A stretch of 64,000 bases of DNA from Bradyrhizobium sp. sGM-13 (GTDB taxonomy: Bacteria; Pseudomonadota; Alphaproteobacteria; Rhizobiales; Xanthobacteraceae): contig NZ_JAGWDK010000009.1 of assembly GCF_018398875.1 (NCBI RefSeq), forward strand, positions 1 to 64,000, given 5' to 3'. The notes under the pieces were generated by a model that was given only the letters and a program-made list of their open reading frames with translations, had not been told where the DNA came from and did no database searches. The translations under genes and the position numbers were made by a program. Position 1 is the first letter of the stretch; each line of letters begins with the position of its first letter. Positions 15,228 to 21,920 of the stretch are shown one piece after another.

Positions 15228-16352
15228 ATGACGATCCTTATCACCGGAGGTGCCGGGTACATTGGGAGCCACATGGTGCACGAACTCGCTGATCGTGGCG
15301 AACTGCCCATCGTGATCGATGATTTTTCGTCGGGGTTCGAATGGGCAATACCATCCGGCGTTTCGGTTTTCGTTGAGGACATCGGGGATCAGCGGCGAGT
15401 TGCGCACCTGATCGCGAAGTATGGGATTTCGGAGATCATTCATTTTGCGGGTTCTGTCGTCGTGCCGGAGTCGGTTGCCGAACCGCTTCGATATTACCGC
15501 AACAACACCGCAAATACCCGAAGCCTGCTCGAGATCGCAATCAGGAGTGGAGTGCGGCGTTTCATCCTCTCGTCGACGGCCGCAGTGTATGGGAATCCGC
15601 CAGCAAATCCTGTCCCGGAAGAGACCCCCGTTGCGCCCCTATCACCTTACGGCTCATCCAAATTCATGGCCGAAACAATGCTGCGTGATGCTGCACGCGC
15701 TCATGGCCTACGCTACGTCATCTTGAGGTATTTCAACGTAGCAGGCGCCGATCCTGCTCTGCGCACCGGACAGGCAACGCGAGAGGCAACGCATCTTATC
15801 AAGGTTGCAGCAGAAACCGCCGTGGGTCTGCGAGAGAAGATGCAGGTTTTCGGCACCGATTACCCCACGCCTGACGGGACCTGCATTCGCGACTATATCC
15901 ACGTGAGCGACCTCGTAAACGCTCATTATCACGCGCTTTCATACCTGCGCGGTGGTGGAGAATCCCTGACGCTAAATTGCGGCTACGGCCGCGGCTTTTC
16001 GGTCTTGCAGGTGATCGAGGCCATGCGGCGCGAATCCGGAAACGATTTTCCCGTGGAACTTGCCGCCCGCCGGCCTGGCGATCCGGCGGAGATCGTGGCG
16101 TCGGCGGAACGGATGCGCAATCTGCTAGCCTGGCGGCCTCAATGGGATGATCTTTCCCTGATAGTCCGCCATGCGCTCGCTTGGGAACGTAAACTGTTGG
16201 CACAAGGTAACGCGACGCAGCGCTTGGCAACTACGGCTCTTCATCCCAACAGCGGAGATCCGCCACCTAGGACCGTTTGGGTCAGCAGGCCTCGGTCGAG
16301 CCGCGTATTCCGCGCCTCGCAGGACGCCTCGGGGACGAGCAAACAGGCGTGA
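15228..16352 (+). CDS. galE: UDP-glucose 4-epimerase
   Basis: This is a 374-residue short-chain dehydrogenase-type epimerase that interconverts UDP-glucose and UDP-galactose. The NAD site is GGAGYIG (7-13); STAAVYG is at 116-122, and the catalytic pair Tyr141/Lys145 lies in YGSSK. FNVAGAD and RDYIHVSDL are standard GalE blocks. The start is ATG 15228 with AAGG eight bases upstream. It supplies galactose for the neighbouring glycan genes (ExoB-like role). Normal enzymes end near residue 335; here about 38 extra residues (from NSGDPPPRT onward) read into sequence with no family match. They probably derive from a rearranged 3' end next to the decayed cassette copy 2. Confidence 0.9.
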   Translation: MTILITGGAGYIGSHMVHELADRGELPIVIDDFSSGFEWAIPSGVSVFVEDIGDQRRVAHLIAKYGISEIIHFAGSVVVPESVAEPLRYYRNNTANTRSLLEIAIRSGVRRFILSSTAAVYGNPPANPVPEETPVAPLSPYGSSKFMAETMLRDAARAHGLRYVILRYFNVAGADPALRTGQATREATHLIKVAAETAVGLREKMQVFGTDYPTPDGTCIRDYIHVSDLVNAHYHALSYLRGGGESLTLNCGYGRGFSVLQVIEAMRRESGNDFPVELAARRPGDPAEIVASAERMRNLLAWRPQWDDLSLIVRHALAWERKLLAQGNATQRLATTALHPNSGDPPPRTVWVSRPRSSRVFRASQDASGTSKQA

Positions 16353-16409
16353 CAGGCGGCGCCGAGCGGATATTCGTCGCTTCCCTCGCTGTGCTCGGCG
16401 CAGATGGGA

Positions 16410-16577
16410 TCATTCGAGCAAGCGCAGGCGCTTCACTGGTCGATCGCGACGGTGATCGCCTGGGACGTGCTGATAGCAGTAGCCTTCACGGGCGGCTCGC
16501 CGGCGCAGTTCGGCAAGCGCGTCGATCGGTAGCGACCCCTCGACTTTCTCGTCGTACCACTGAAGCTGTTCCGGCAT
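16410..16577 (-). pseudogene. Second gene of the duplicated cassette (copy 2), frameshifted
   Basis: It begins MPEQLQWYDEKVEGSLPIDA and continues LAELRRRAAREGYCYQHV, clearer than copy 1 (2005-2202). An extra C after CACGTC then shifts the frame, so the expected QAITVAIDQ is lost and a basic nonsense tail ends at 16410. A second indel removes the LGNRDYF part. The start overlapped the previous stop as TGATG. Function unknown. Confidence 0.6.
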
Positions 16578-16803
16578 CACCAACTCCGGCCGCCCAGCAC
16601 GCCTTTCGTCGGACCGCCCTGCTCTTCTTGAACCGGTGCCGCTCGCCACAAAGACCCTCGATCTTGGCCAGCATCCTCCCGAGCAAAAGCTCGGCCGATG
16701 CCGTCGATATGCCGGCGCGCTGAAGCTGGAGGATCTCCTTACGCTGCCTTCCGACCTGGACGCGCACGTGCTCGATTTCGGAACGGACGTGATCTAGGCC
16801 CAT
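16577..16803 (-). pseudogene. First gene of the duplicated cassette (copy 2), frameshifted
   Basis: It begins MGLDHVRSEIEHVRVQVGRQ, as at 2202-2429, with the same AAGGAGAG ribosome-binding site. A 1-base deletion after GERHRFKK throws it out of frame, so it now reads on to 16486. Restoring the base gives EQGGPTKGVLGGRSW and a stop that overlaps the next start (TGATG). This mirrors the TAATG coupling of copy 1 and confirms the ancestral two-gene layout. Confidence 0.6.
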
Positions 16804-16904
16804 AGCTCTCCTTCAATGCTCTCTGGATTGTCCGGACGAGCCCCTGGGCACGGCGCCCGAGCTGGTCGTACAGCTGCCTGAACAGGATCTCGATTTCACG
16901 TTCG

Positions 16905-17187
16905 TTTTTTATGATGTGCTCAATGGTGCAAAACGTGAACAAGATGACAAGACGCTAGGAACAGGGGTGTGCTGGCGCCGCGTACCCAAGATTGTTGCCT
17001 GAGTAGATTTTATTGCCCTGGTCCACCCCGTTTGATGACCCGATCCTTCTTCCCAAGGGCCGGCGGCTCCTCACCTTGAGGCATGCGGCCAGCGACATCA
17101 TGGTGCTGCCCAATCATGTCGAGCCAGTCCTTGATCCCGAGCGCAAGAGTCATCATTGGGGCAAGCGCAAGCTGAAGAGAGAGACCA
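16905..17187. other. Non-coding stretch between cassette copy 2 and the next relic
   Basis: No gene recognised. With the cassette's upstream flank this makes about 380 bases without an intact gene. Confidence 0.35.
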
Positions 17188-17321
17188 ATGACCGTTTTTG
17201 TCTACGTCAACACCAGCAAGCAGGTGGGAGATCCCGAGCACATCAATGTGGACGCCGCAGAAAGTGGTTTGAGGAAAACGATCCTGAAGGCGTAGCCTTT
17301 GGGTATGAGGTCTTGGAGTGA
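17188..17321 (+). pseudogene. Frameshifted small conserved gene (VAFEYEVLE family), copy 2
   Basis: This is the copy with the best-preserved 5' end: MTVFVYVNTSKQVGDPEHIN, then VDAAES. A missing base at about 17255-17262 moves the frame to an early stop (17293-17295). In the restored frame it continues KWFEENDPEGVAFGYEVLE to TGA 17319-17321. A few codons before DAAE (KVFA in the other copies) are also missing. GAGAGAG lies upstream of the ATG. Function unknown. Confidence 0.6.
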
Positions 17322-17357
17322 ACCGCTGCCTTCCAATTACAACTAGCGGAGAGCGAA

Positions 17358-17549
17358 ATGGCTGAGAGAATAGACGTTGAGGTTACCGGCAAATCGCAGT
17401 TTGAAGTCGCCCACGACATGGCGAAGTTTATTCTAATTAATATGGAAGGGCGTCAGGTGAAGCGCATAAAGCGGCAAGAGTTCTTGCATTTGGTGGCTGA
17501 CTGCATCGAGGCCTTGCGCGGCATCAAGGTCAGGGAGATTGTCAGCTAA
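17358..17549 (+). CDS. Small conserved protein of unknown function
   Basis: This 63-residue protein begins MAERIDVEVTGKSQFEVAHD. GGAGAG lies upstream of the ATG. The predicted order is a strand followed by two helices (VAHDMAKFILIN; FLHLVADCIEALRG), with no signal peptide. The composition and the HLVADCIEALRG pattern recall a small Bradyrhizobium family. It lies between two relics of the VAFEYEVLE family and is itself intact. Confidence 0.55.
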   Translation: MAERIDVEVTGKSQFEVAHDMAKFILINMEGRQVKRIKRQEFLHLVADCIEALRGIKVREIVS

Positions 17550-17609
17550 AAAGCAAGGCACTCCCTGCAGGCTCCAGCCTCCACTTGTCCACACGAGCAA
17601 TCAAGTTCG

Positions 17610-17702
17610 GTGACAAGGTTTGCGAGCGAGGACGCCGCGGAAAAACGGTTCGAGCAGAACGATCCGGAAGGTGTGGCCTTCGAGTATGAGGTCTTGGAGT
17701 GA
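17610..17702 (+). pseudogene. 3' relic of a small conserved gene (VAFEYEVLE family), copy 3
   Basis: The frame reads FASEDAAEKRFEQNDPEGVA then FEYEVLE, ending at TGA 17700-17702. Only the last 30 codons survive; a GTG at 17610 is in frame but has no ribosome-binding site. The upstream half (MTVFVYVNTSKQ...) is gone. It is immediately followed by the DUF3551 gene. Confidence 0.6.
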
Positions 17703-17720
17703 ATGCCGAAGGAGGCTCTG

Positions 17721-17957
17721 ATGCGCATTCTGGCCTTGGCGATTTTGGCTATCGGGATAGTCTCAATAGGGCCGGTGGCCGCCCAGACATACGATCCGGC
17801 TTATCCGGTTTGCCTGCGGGTATATGGCCCGGCCACCTATTACGAATGCCGCTACACGTCGCTGCCTCAATGCAACGCGTCGGCATCGGGCCGCTCGGCA
17901 CAGTGCGTCATCAATCCATATTTCGGAGGTTATCAGCGGCATCACCGGGTCTACTGA
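17721..17957 (+). CDS. DUF3551 exported protein
   Basis: This is a 78-residue protein. I chose ATG 17721 because AAGGAGG (17708-17714) lies at ideal distance; the in-frame ATG at 17703 would bury it. The signal peptide MRILALAILAIGIVSIGPVA is cleaved near AQT. The mature domain carries the DUF3551 pattern, including YPVCLRVYGPATYYECRYTS and LPQCNASASGRSAQCVINPY with four cysteines (C-x(n)-C...C...C) likely paired in the periplasm. DUF3551 is a very common rhizobial family with unknown function. Confidence 0.8.
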   Translation: MRILALAILAIGIVSIGPVAAQTYDPAYPVCLRVYGPATYYECRYTSLPQCNASASGRSAQCVINPYFGGYQRHHRVY

Positions 17958-17958
17958 A

Positions 17959-18036
17959 GTGAACCGTGGCCGCAGGACCGGTTACGCCGTGCTCTTGGTG
18001 CTGGCCATCGTATGGCAGACGCTGGGGTCACTGTAG
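17959..18036 (+). CDS. Possible 25-residue membrane peptide after the DUF3551 gene
   Basis: A GTG one base after the DUF3551 stop opens MNRGRRTGYAVLLVLAIVWQTLGSL. It has a basic N-terminus and one hydrophobic helix, the classic microprotein layout, and a hairpin follows six bases later. No separate ribosome-binding site is seen, so it would need coupling to the gene before it. Could be chance. Confidence 0.3.
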   Translation: MNRGRRTGYAVLLVLAIVWQTLGSL

Positions 18037-18041
18037 CCTAC

Positions 18042-18066
18042 AAAAAGCCCGGCCAGTGGCCGGGCT
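18042..18066. terminator. Hairpin, terminator mainly for the minus strand
   Basis: AAAAAGCCCGGC-CAGT-GGCCGGGCT. Read on the minus strand it ends in TTTTT. On the plus strand there is no T run, so termination of the DUF3551 transcript would be weak. Confidence 0.45.
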
Positions 18067-18395
18067 AACTCGGTAAGTAACTGCACGTGCTGAAACCGGG
18101 ACATTGAAGCATCAGGAATGCGGTGCGTCTGTCACAAAGCTGACACTGGAACAATGATGCGACACTGTGCCCAGGAAAACGTGGCATGTGTGAAGCTAAT
18201 ATGACAGTGGATGGCTTGCCGGGTAGCCTTTGCTGCCAGCCCAATACCTAAAGCCGTTGATTAGCAGCAGCGTTGCGTATCCGCGCCGGAGCCGCTGGCC
18301 GCAATGAGCCCGCCAGCGTGACCGGCGGCAGTTTGGATCCGAGCAGAGCAAAGGAGCGGTATTCACGGCACCAATTTAACCCGTGCTCAAGACAG
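18067..18395. other. Intergenic region without a recognisable gene
   Basis: Nothing supported on either strand. The frame entering from 18273 is the 5' extension of the next gene and has no start signal. Confidence 0.35.
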
Positions 18396-18407
18396 CGAGC
18401 TGCCGTG

Positions 18408-18626
18408 ATGATCCGCTTTGCTTGCTTTGGGGCCTTTGTAGCTTTTGCTCTTGCCGAACCAGCTTTGGCCACGGGCGGATGTGGAGTCGGGTGCAGCAGC
18501 ACGTCTGAAGGGGCTTGTGTCCGCGATGGATGGCAGCAAGGTTTGCCCGTTCGGAACGTGTGCCCGGCCACATCCCAGCCATCTCCTTCTTGCGGCCCAA
18601 TCACCGATGGAGTCGGCCATCCGTGA
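18408..18626 (+). CDS. Small cysteine-rich exported protein
   Basis: Starting at ATG 18408 gives 72 residues: MIRFACFGAFVAFALAEPAL with cleavage near ALA-TGG, then a cysteine-rich mature part (GGCGVGCSSTSEGACVRDGW, VRNVCPATSQPSPSCGP). The CG-x-GC...GACV-x-DGW...V-x-N-x-CP layout is a pattern I recall from Bradyrhizobium small secreted proteins. The last residues (ITDGVGHP) do not follow it, so the 3' end may be shifted. Function unknown. Confidence 0.5.
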   Translation: MIRFACFGAFVAFALAEPALATGGCGVGCSSTSEGACVRDGWQQGLPVRNVCPATSQPSPSCGPITDGVGHP

Positions 18627-18889
18627 TATGCGTACCGCGTTGAATCGAGCGGCCCCGGCAATACGCAACGCACCGGGGGCCGCCAACCAGGAGATTCCCC
18701 CGGCTAGTGGCTTTGGGGACATGCAGCCAGGGGACTTACAGAATAGCCCGCCACCGGGCGCGCGGTCTGTACGGCCGCTGACAAAGGGCAGGTCCGCCAG
18801 CGTGAAGCGGCGGGCCAGTCATACGCCTGTGGCATAGGCATTGCACCCGATTAGGCGACTGGGATTTCAGAGCCCAGTCTGAGACAAGG

Positions 18890-18932
18890 CGCCGCCGGGA
18901 TAGGGTATTTCGAGCCCGGCGGCGTATCTTTT
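18890..18932 (+). terminator. Strong hairpin terminator
   Basis: CGCCGCCGGG - 15-base loop - CCCGGCGGCG, a perfect 10-bp stem, followed by TATCTTTTT. It lies far from any intact upstream gene and may end the transcript of the cysteine-rich protein gene. Confidence 0.65.
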
Positions 18933-19275
18933 TAAGGCCCATCCATCCCAACGCAAGCTCGCTGCCCACTGGAGCCGGACAGAGTCCCGCGGCCTGTTGC
19001 CATGCAGGACTTGCCAGCCTCCGCAATCATCCTCACCCTCTGCTCACAGCTCAGCGCCGGCCATCTGTCAGCGCACCATAGGTCCGCAAGGTGATCTTCC
19101 AGGTGATTGCTGCCAAGGATGGTGCTGGAGCCGGGTCCGGCCCCAGCCGCCCGCCATTAGGCAGCCCTCCGCGCTCACCAAGCGATTTCTTGTCCATAGG
19201 TAACGGAACGTACCTGAGACATGAGTGACAACCTCGTGCCGAACGGGTTGTCGTGCTCACGGGTCCTCGTTGCCG

Positions 19276-19334
19276 GAGCCTTCCAACAATGGAAGGCTCT
19301 GCGCACGACGTTGCCGGACGACATGCGCAGAGCC
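19276..19334 (+). promoter_or_regulatory. Two overlapping, mutually exclusive hairpins
   Basis: Hairpin 1 is GAGCCTTCC (19276-19284) pairing with GGAAGGCTC (19291-19299) around a 6-base loop. Hairpin 2 is GGCTCTGCGC (19295-19304) pairing perfectly with GCGCAGAGCC (19325-19334). They share GGCTC, so only one can form at a time. This is the layout of attenuators and of some small RNAs. The nearest downstream coding sequence is a relic (19436-19582), then the PilZ gene at 19627. Confidence 0.4.
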
Positions 19335-19435
19335 GCGCCACGCCAGGGAACTCCCCAAAGGGCACTCCCCAAAATGGCTTATTCAGGCTGATTTCGATTC
19401 TTGGCAGAATTGGGCACGATGCTGCGGCTTGGGCA

Positions 19436-19582
19436 ATCACCTTTGGAGAGATGCGCGAATCGGGCGCCTGCGGTGTCGTCGTGTTCTGCGGCGATTATCC
19501 ACTGTCGCCCCTTCGACCGTCCTCGACGCCGATCGTTGATACGATCTGCCTGAAAACGGACTCCATCTTTGCAACGCTTTAA
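19436..19582 (+). pseudogene. Relic of a small conserved protein gene (TFGEMRESG family)
   Basis: The frame reads ITFGEMRESGACGVVVFCGD then Y. In Bradyrhizobium this pattern (MT-L-GEMR-x-SGVRG-x-x-x-YC-x-DY-x-CSH) opens a small cysteine-containing protein of about 70 residues. Here the ATG has become ATC and the frame is lost after GDY. The expected S-T-x-x-DADR-W and D-x-I-R/C-L segments appear in different frames (STVLDADR; DTICLKTDSIF). The cysteine-rich end is missing. Family recognition is from memory. Confidence 0.45.
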
Positions 19583-19626
19583 GAGTTCAGTGCTACCAAG
19601 GCAGTATTTTAAAGCGGATTATTGCG

Positions 19627-19869
19627 ATGGTGGAAACTCGGATTGCCCCACGTGTTCGCGTGATGAAGCCTGCCAAGATCGATTACGGCGGCGACAAGTA
19701 TCCTTGCATCGTTCGTGACATATCCAGCACGGGCGCGGCGCTGGACTTTTCCGAGCTGATCCGCATTCCCAATGCGTTCACATTGATCTTGCCGGATGAC
19801 AAGCTAAAGCTCCCTTGTCGCGTTGTGTGGCGCAAGGAGTACAGACTTGGCGTGGTCTTCGACCTGTAG
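19627..19869 (+). CDS. Single-domain PilZ protein
   Basis: This 80-residue protein is a PilZ domain and nothing else. RIAPRVRVMKPAKIDYGGDK gives the R-x-x-x-R type arginine motif, DISSTGAALDF corresponds to the D/N-x-S-x-x-G c-di-GMP motif, and VVWRKEYRLGVVFD is the closing strand. PilZ proteins bind cyclic di-GMP and adjust motility or exopolysaccharide. Here the first arginine motif is R-V-R rather than RRxxR, and Thr replaces the usual Gly-Gly context, so nucleotide binding is not assured. Single gene; no membrane segment. Confidence 0.75.
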   Translation: MVETRIAPRVRVMKPAKIDYGGDKYPCIVRDISSTGAALDFSELIRIPNAFTLILPDDKLKLPCRVVWRKEYRLGVVFDL

Positions 19870-19942
19870 CTCTATGCAGCCATTCGGCTCCCGATGTCCG
19901 GCTGCGCTACTCTCACCCGCATTGGCTTGCCGCCCGAAATAG

Positions 19943-20044
19943 TTATGACGCTCTTCGCTTTCGGGCTAACAATTCGAAGCGGACAAGTATAGCCGTGCAA
20001 GCGGCCAGCGCGGTCAAAGCCATCAAGAGAACCGTCGTGAGCAT
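19943..20044 (-). CDS. 33-residue single-span membrane microprotein
   Basis: MLTTVLLMALTALAACTAIL then VRFELLARKRRAS. One hydrophobic helix is followed by a basic tail, which by the positive-inside rule puts the C-terminus in the cytoplasm. GGAG lies eight bases before the ATG at 20044. No function known; the good ribosome-binding site and composition support it as real. Confidence 0.5.
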   Translation of the reverse strand: MLTTVLLMALTALAACTAILVRFELLARKRRAS

Positions 20045-20349
20045 GGCAAATCTCCAGCCCGATGATTCGCAATTTCCTAAAGTCTGAACTATCTCAATCG
20101 AATCCTTAAGAAAAAGTTAACGGCCTGACTTCTAATGGGCCGTTGCTCAGCTCGGGCATCCGGGTTGAGCCTGCCCGGGAGCACCTCAGCCGGGGTCGTA
20201 GTCCTTGGGACAATCGCGCCGCTCAAAGCTGCGCTCACACACAGAGAGACCGCCCTTCGGGCAGCCATTTTGTTTCTGGCAAGCTCCTTGCTCTCCGCAC
20301 AGCATTGCCACGTATCGCTGCCAATGATGTGCCATTGCGGAGCAAACAA

Positions 20350-20706
20350 ATGAACCAGCCCCAATTCAAGACAGCGGATCTGCGACATCTTGTTCGCGCT
20401 CAAGCCAAGGGACAGGCCATGGCAGAGCGCAAGCGGCTCGCAACGGACCGCGCGCTTAGGCGGAAGCATCAACAAACTGAAGCAACGCTAATCGATATCA
20501 AGAACGCCCTCCGCCTCCTTGATCAAAGCATTGAGGCTGAACTACAGAACAGTCCGACGAGAGATCCTCATCACTTCGCATTTCCGATGACGGTGAGAGC
20601 TTTGATCGCGCGCCGCGAAAATCTTAAATCGACTATTACGTTGCTTTTGCTTGAGCTCACCGAGAGCGATCACAAACGTGTCGATGGCGGCTGCACACGT
20701 CCGTAA
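20350..20706 (+). CDS. Helical cytoplasmic protein of unknown function
   Basis: The ATG at 20350 (MNQPQFKTADLRHLVRAQAK) follows GGAG by seven bases. The 118 residues are nearly all charged helix with heptad spacing (HQQTEATLIDIKNALRLLDQ; LIARRENLKSTITLLLLELT), a probable antiparallel coiled coil. Two predicted helices are joined by a loop containing DPHHFAFP. No domain recognised. A terminator-like hairpin lies about 145 bases downstream. Confidence 0.6.
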   Translation: MNQPQFKTADLRHLVRAQAKGQAMAERKRLATDRALRRKHQQTEATLIDIKNALRLLDQSIEAELQNSPTRDPHHFAFPMTVRALIARRENLKSTITLLLLELTESDHKRVDGGCTRP

Positions 20707-21081
20707 TGGCGGGCCTTTTAGAGAGAGGACATCGCGGTCGGTAAGGTTGACTGGTTAGGTTAAACTGCAAGTTCGATTGCCGCCTGCTGCGGCGACGCCT
20801 AATGATCAGCCACCGGACACTCCCCCAAGCGTCCGGGCCCACACCGGCAAGCCGTCAGGCGACCATGCTCCGCCTGGCGGCTTTGTCTTGCTGGCCGAAC
20901 GTCCTCCTTTTCCATCTAGCTCCGCTGTTCCTCGCCTAACGTCAAGATTACTACCGCTACCTGAAACAAACGGCTGCGTACCTGGTTATTAACAAAAACA
21001 CATGGACGCCACCGTGCAATCTCATCTGGAACCGGTCACACGACGGCGTCCTCCTGCAATCGGTAAGCGGGAGGCCGAACA
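20707..21081. other. Intergenic region with one terminator
   Basis: About 375 bases. Apart from the hairpin at 20851-20889, nothing is supported; frames on both strands are short and unlikely. Confidence 0.4.
20851..20889 (+). terminator. Hairpin terminator
   Basis: GCCGTCAGGCG - 8-base loop - CGCCTGGCGGC (one G-T pair), followed by TTTGTCTT. Confidence 0.55.
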
Positions 21082-21168
21082 ATGATCGAGCTGTCAGCAG
21101 GGATCCTCGCCCTGATTAGCGTGGGAATCTTCGCCGCTCACGCGCTGGATGCCTACCGCACCGACTAG
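21082..21168 (+). CDS. 28-residue membrane microprotein
   Basis: MIELSAGILALISVGIFAAH then ALDAYRTD. GGGAGG lies seven bases before the ATG. One hydrophobic helix is followed by a short polar end. The pattern GILALISV-x-IF-x-AHA-x-x-AY is one I recall in many Bradyrhizobium genomes, usually unannotated. Function unknown. Confidence 0.6.
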   Translation: MIELSAGILALISVGIFAAHALDAYRTD

Positions 21169-21426
21169 CGCACGAGCGGAGAAACAAAATGTCGCCTGAG
21201 GTGCCACGGCGCCTCAGGCGCATTCGTCAGACGTCTGCTGCCGCCTGTAAATCTCCTGTCCGACGGAGGTCCTTGGCCGCCGGATTGATGGGCCACGAGC
21301 GCAGCCTTAGGCACTCCTAGCTGCTGAGGCTTGAAGAGACCACCACGACCCACGGTCGATCCATCTTCTCTGCAATTGCTTGGGCCGAAAAGTTCCATAG
21401 CTCCGGTGCGACTGCCGACGTATCCG

Positions 21427-21909
21427 CTACGGCCGGCGCAACTGCGCGAGAGCCTCGACGACCACCGATACCAGCGACGCCATGGTGTACGGCTTCGGCA
21501 GCCATCCGAGCGGGGCGTAGGGCTCGGCGCGCCCGCGCGTGTACACATCGTCGTGCGCGGTCGCAAAGATGCAGCGAATGGCGAAGTCCTGATAGAGTTG
21601 CCGTGCGGCGTCGATGCCGTCGCGGGTGCTGGCCAGGCGAATATCCATCACGGCAAGCGTCGGTTGGGCCTCGCTGGCGAGCGCGACGGCTTCCTCGGCG
21701 GTAGTGGCCGGACCAACAACTTCAAAGCCGGCAGCCGTCAGCGCGACTTCGGATTGCATGGCGATCAAGAAATCATCCTCGACGACAAGAACCCGCAGCG
21801 GGCCCTGCTTCCCTTCCTTGCGCCGGGTCTCTTCAGCAGGTGGCGACGAATTCCGGTCCGGCTCGGATGGCAACGCAACATGCCCTGCATTCTGGTGGAG
21901 CGTCGTCAT
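21427..21909 (-). CDS. Single-domain response regulator
   Basis: This 160-residue protein consists of a CheY-type receiver alone after a 35-residue polar leader. The acidic pocket is VVEDD (42-46), the phospho-acceptor is Asp89 in AVMDIRL, the switch residue is Thr117 in FATAH and the conserved Lys139 is in LPKPY. There is no output domain. It begins 11 bases after the end of the HisKA_2 sensor kinase gene and is surely its partner. Such stand-alone receivers usually relay phosphate or sequester a partner protein. Confidence 0.85.
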   Translation of the reverse strand: MTTLHQNAGHVALPSEPDRNSSPPAEETRRKEGKQGPLRVLVVEDDFLIAMQSEVALTAAGFEVVGPATTAEEAVALASEAQPTLAVMDIRLASTRDGIDAARQLYQDFAIRCIFATAHDDVYTRGRAEPYAPLGWLPKPYTMASLVSVVVEALAQLRRP

Positions 21910-21920
21910 CGATCACCGGC

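Larger units (their letters stand above)
16410..16905. repeat. Diverged long direct repeat, copy 2 (with 2005-2560)
   Basis: Same order and orientation as the copy about 14.4 kb to the left. Identity is highest around the shared start region (16760-16850). Confidence 0.75.
18627..19435. other. Long gap with a terminator and stacked hairpins
   Basis: No convincing gene. The gap contains the terminator at 18890-18932 and the overlapping hairpins at 19276-19334. A weaker inverted repeat (about 19225-19260, GTGACAACC / GGTTGTCGT) precedes them. Confidence 0.4.
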
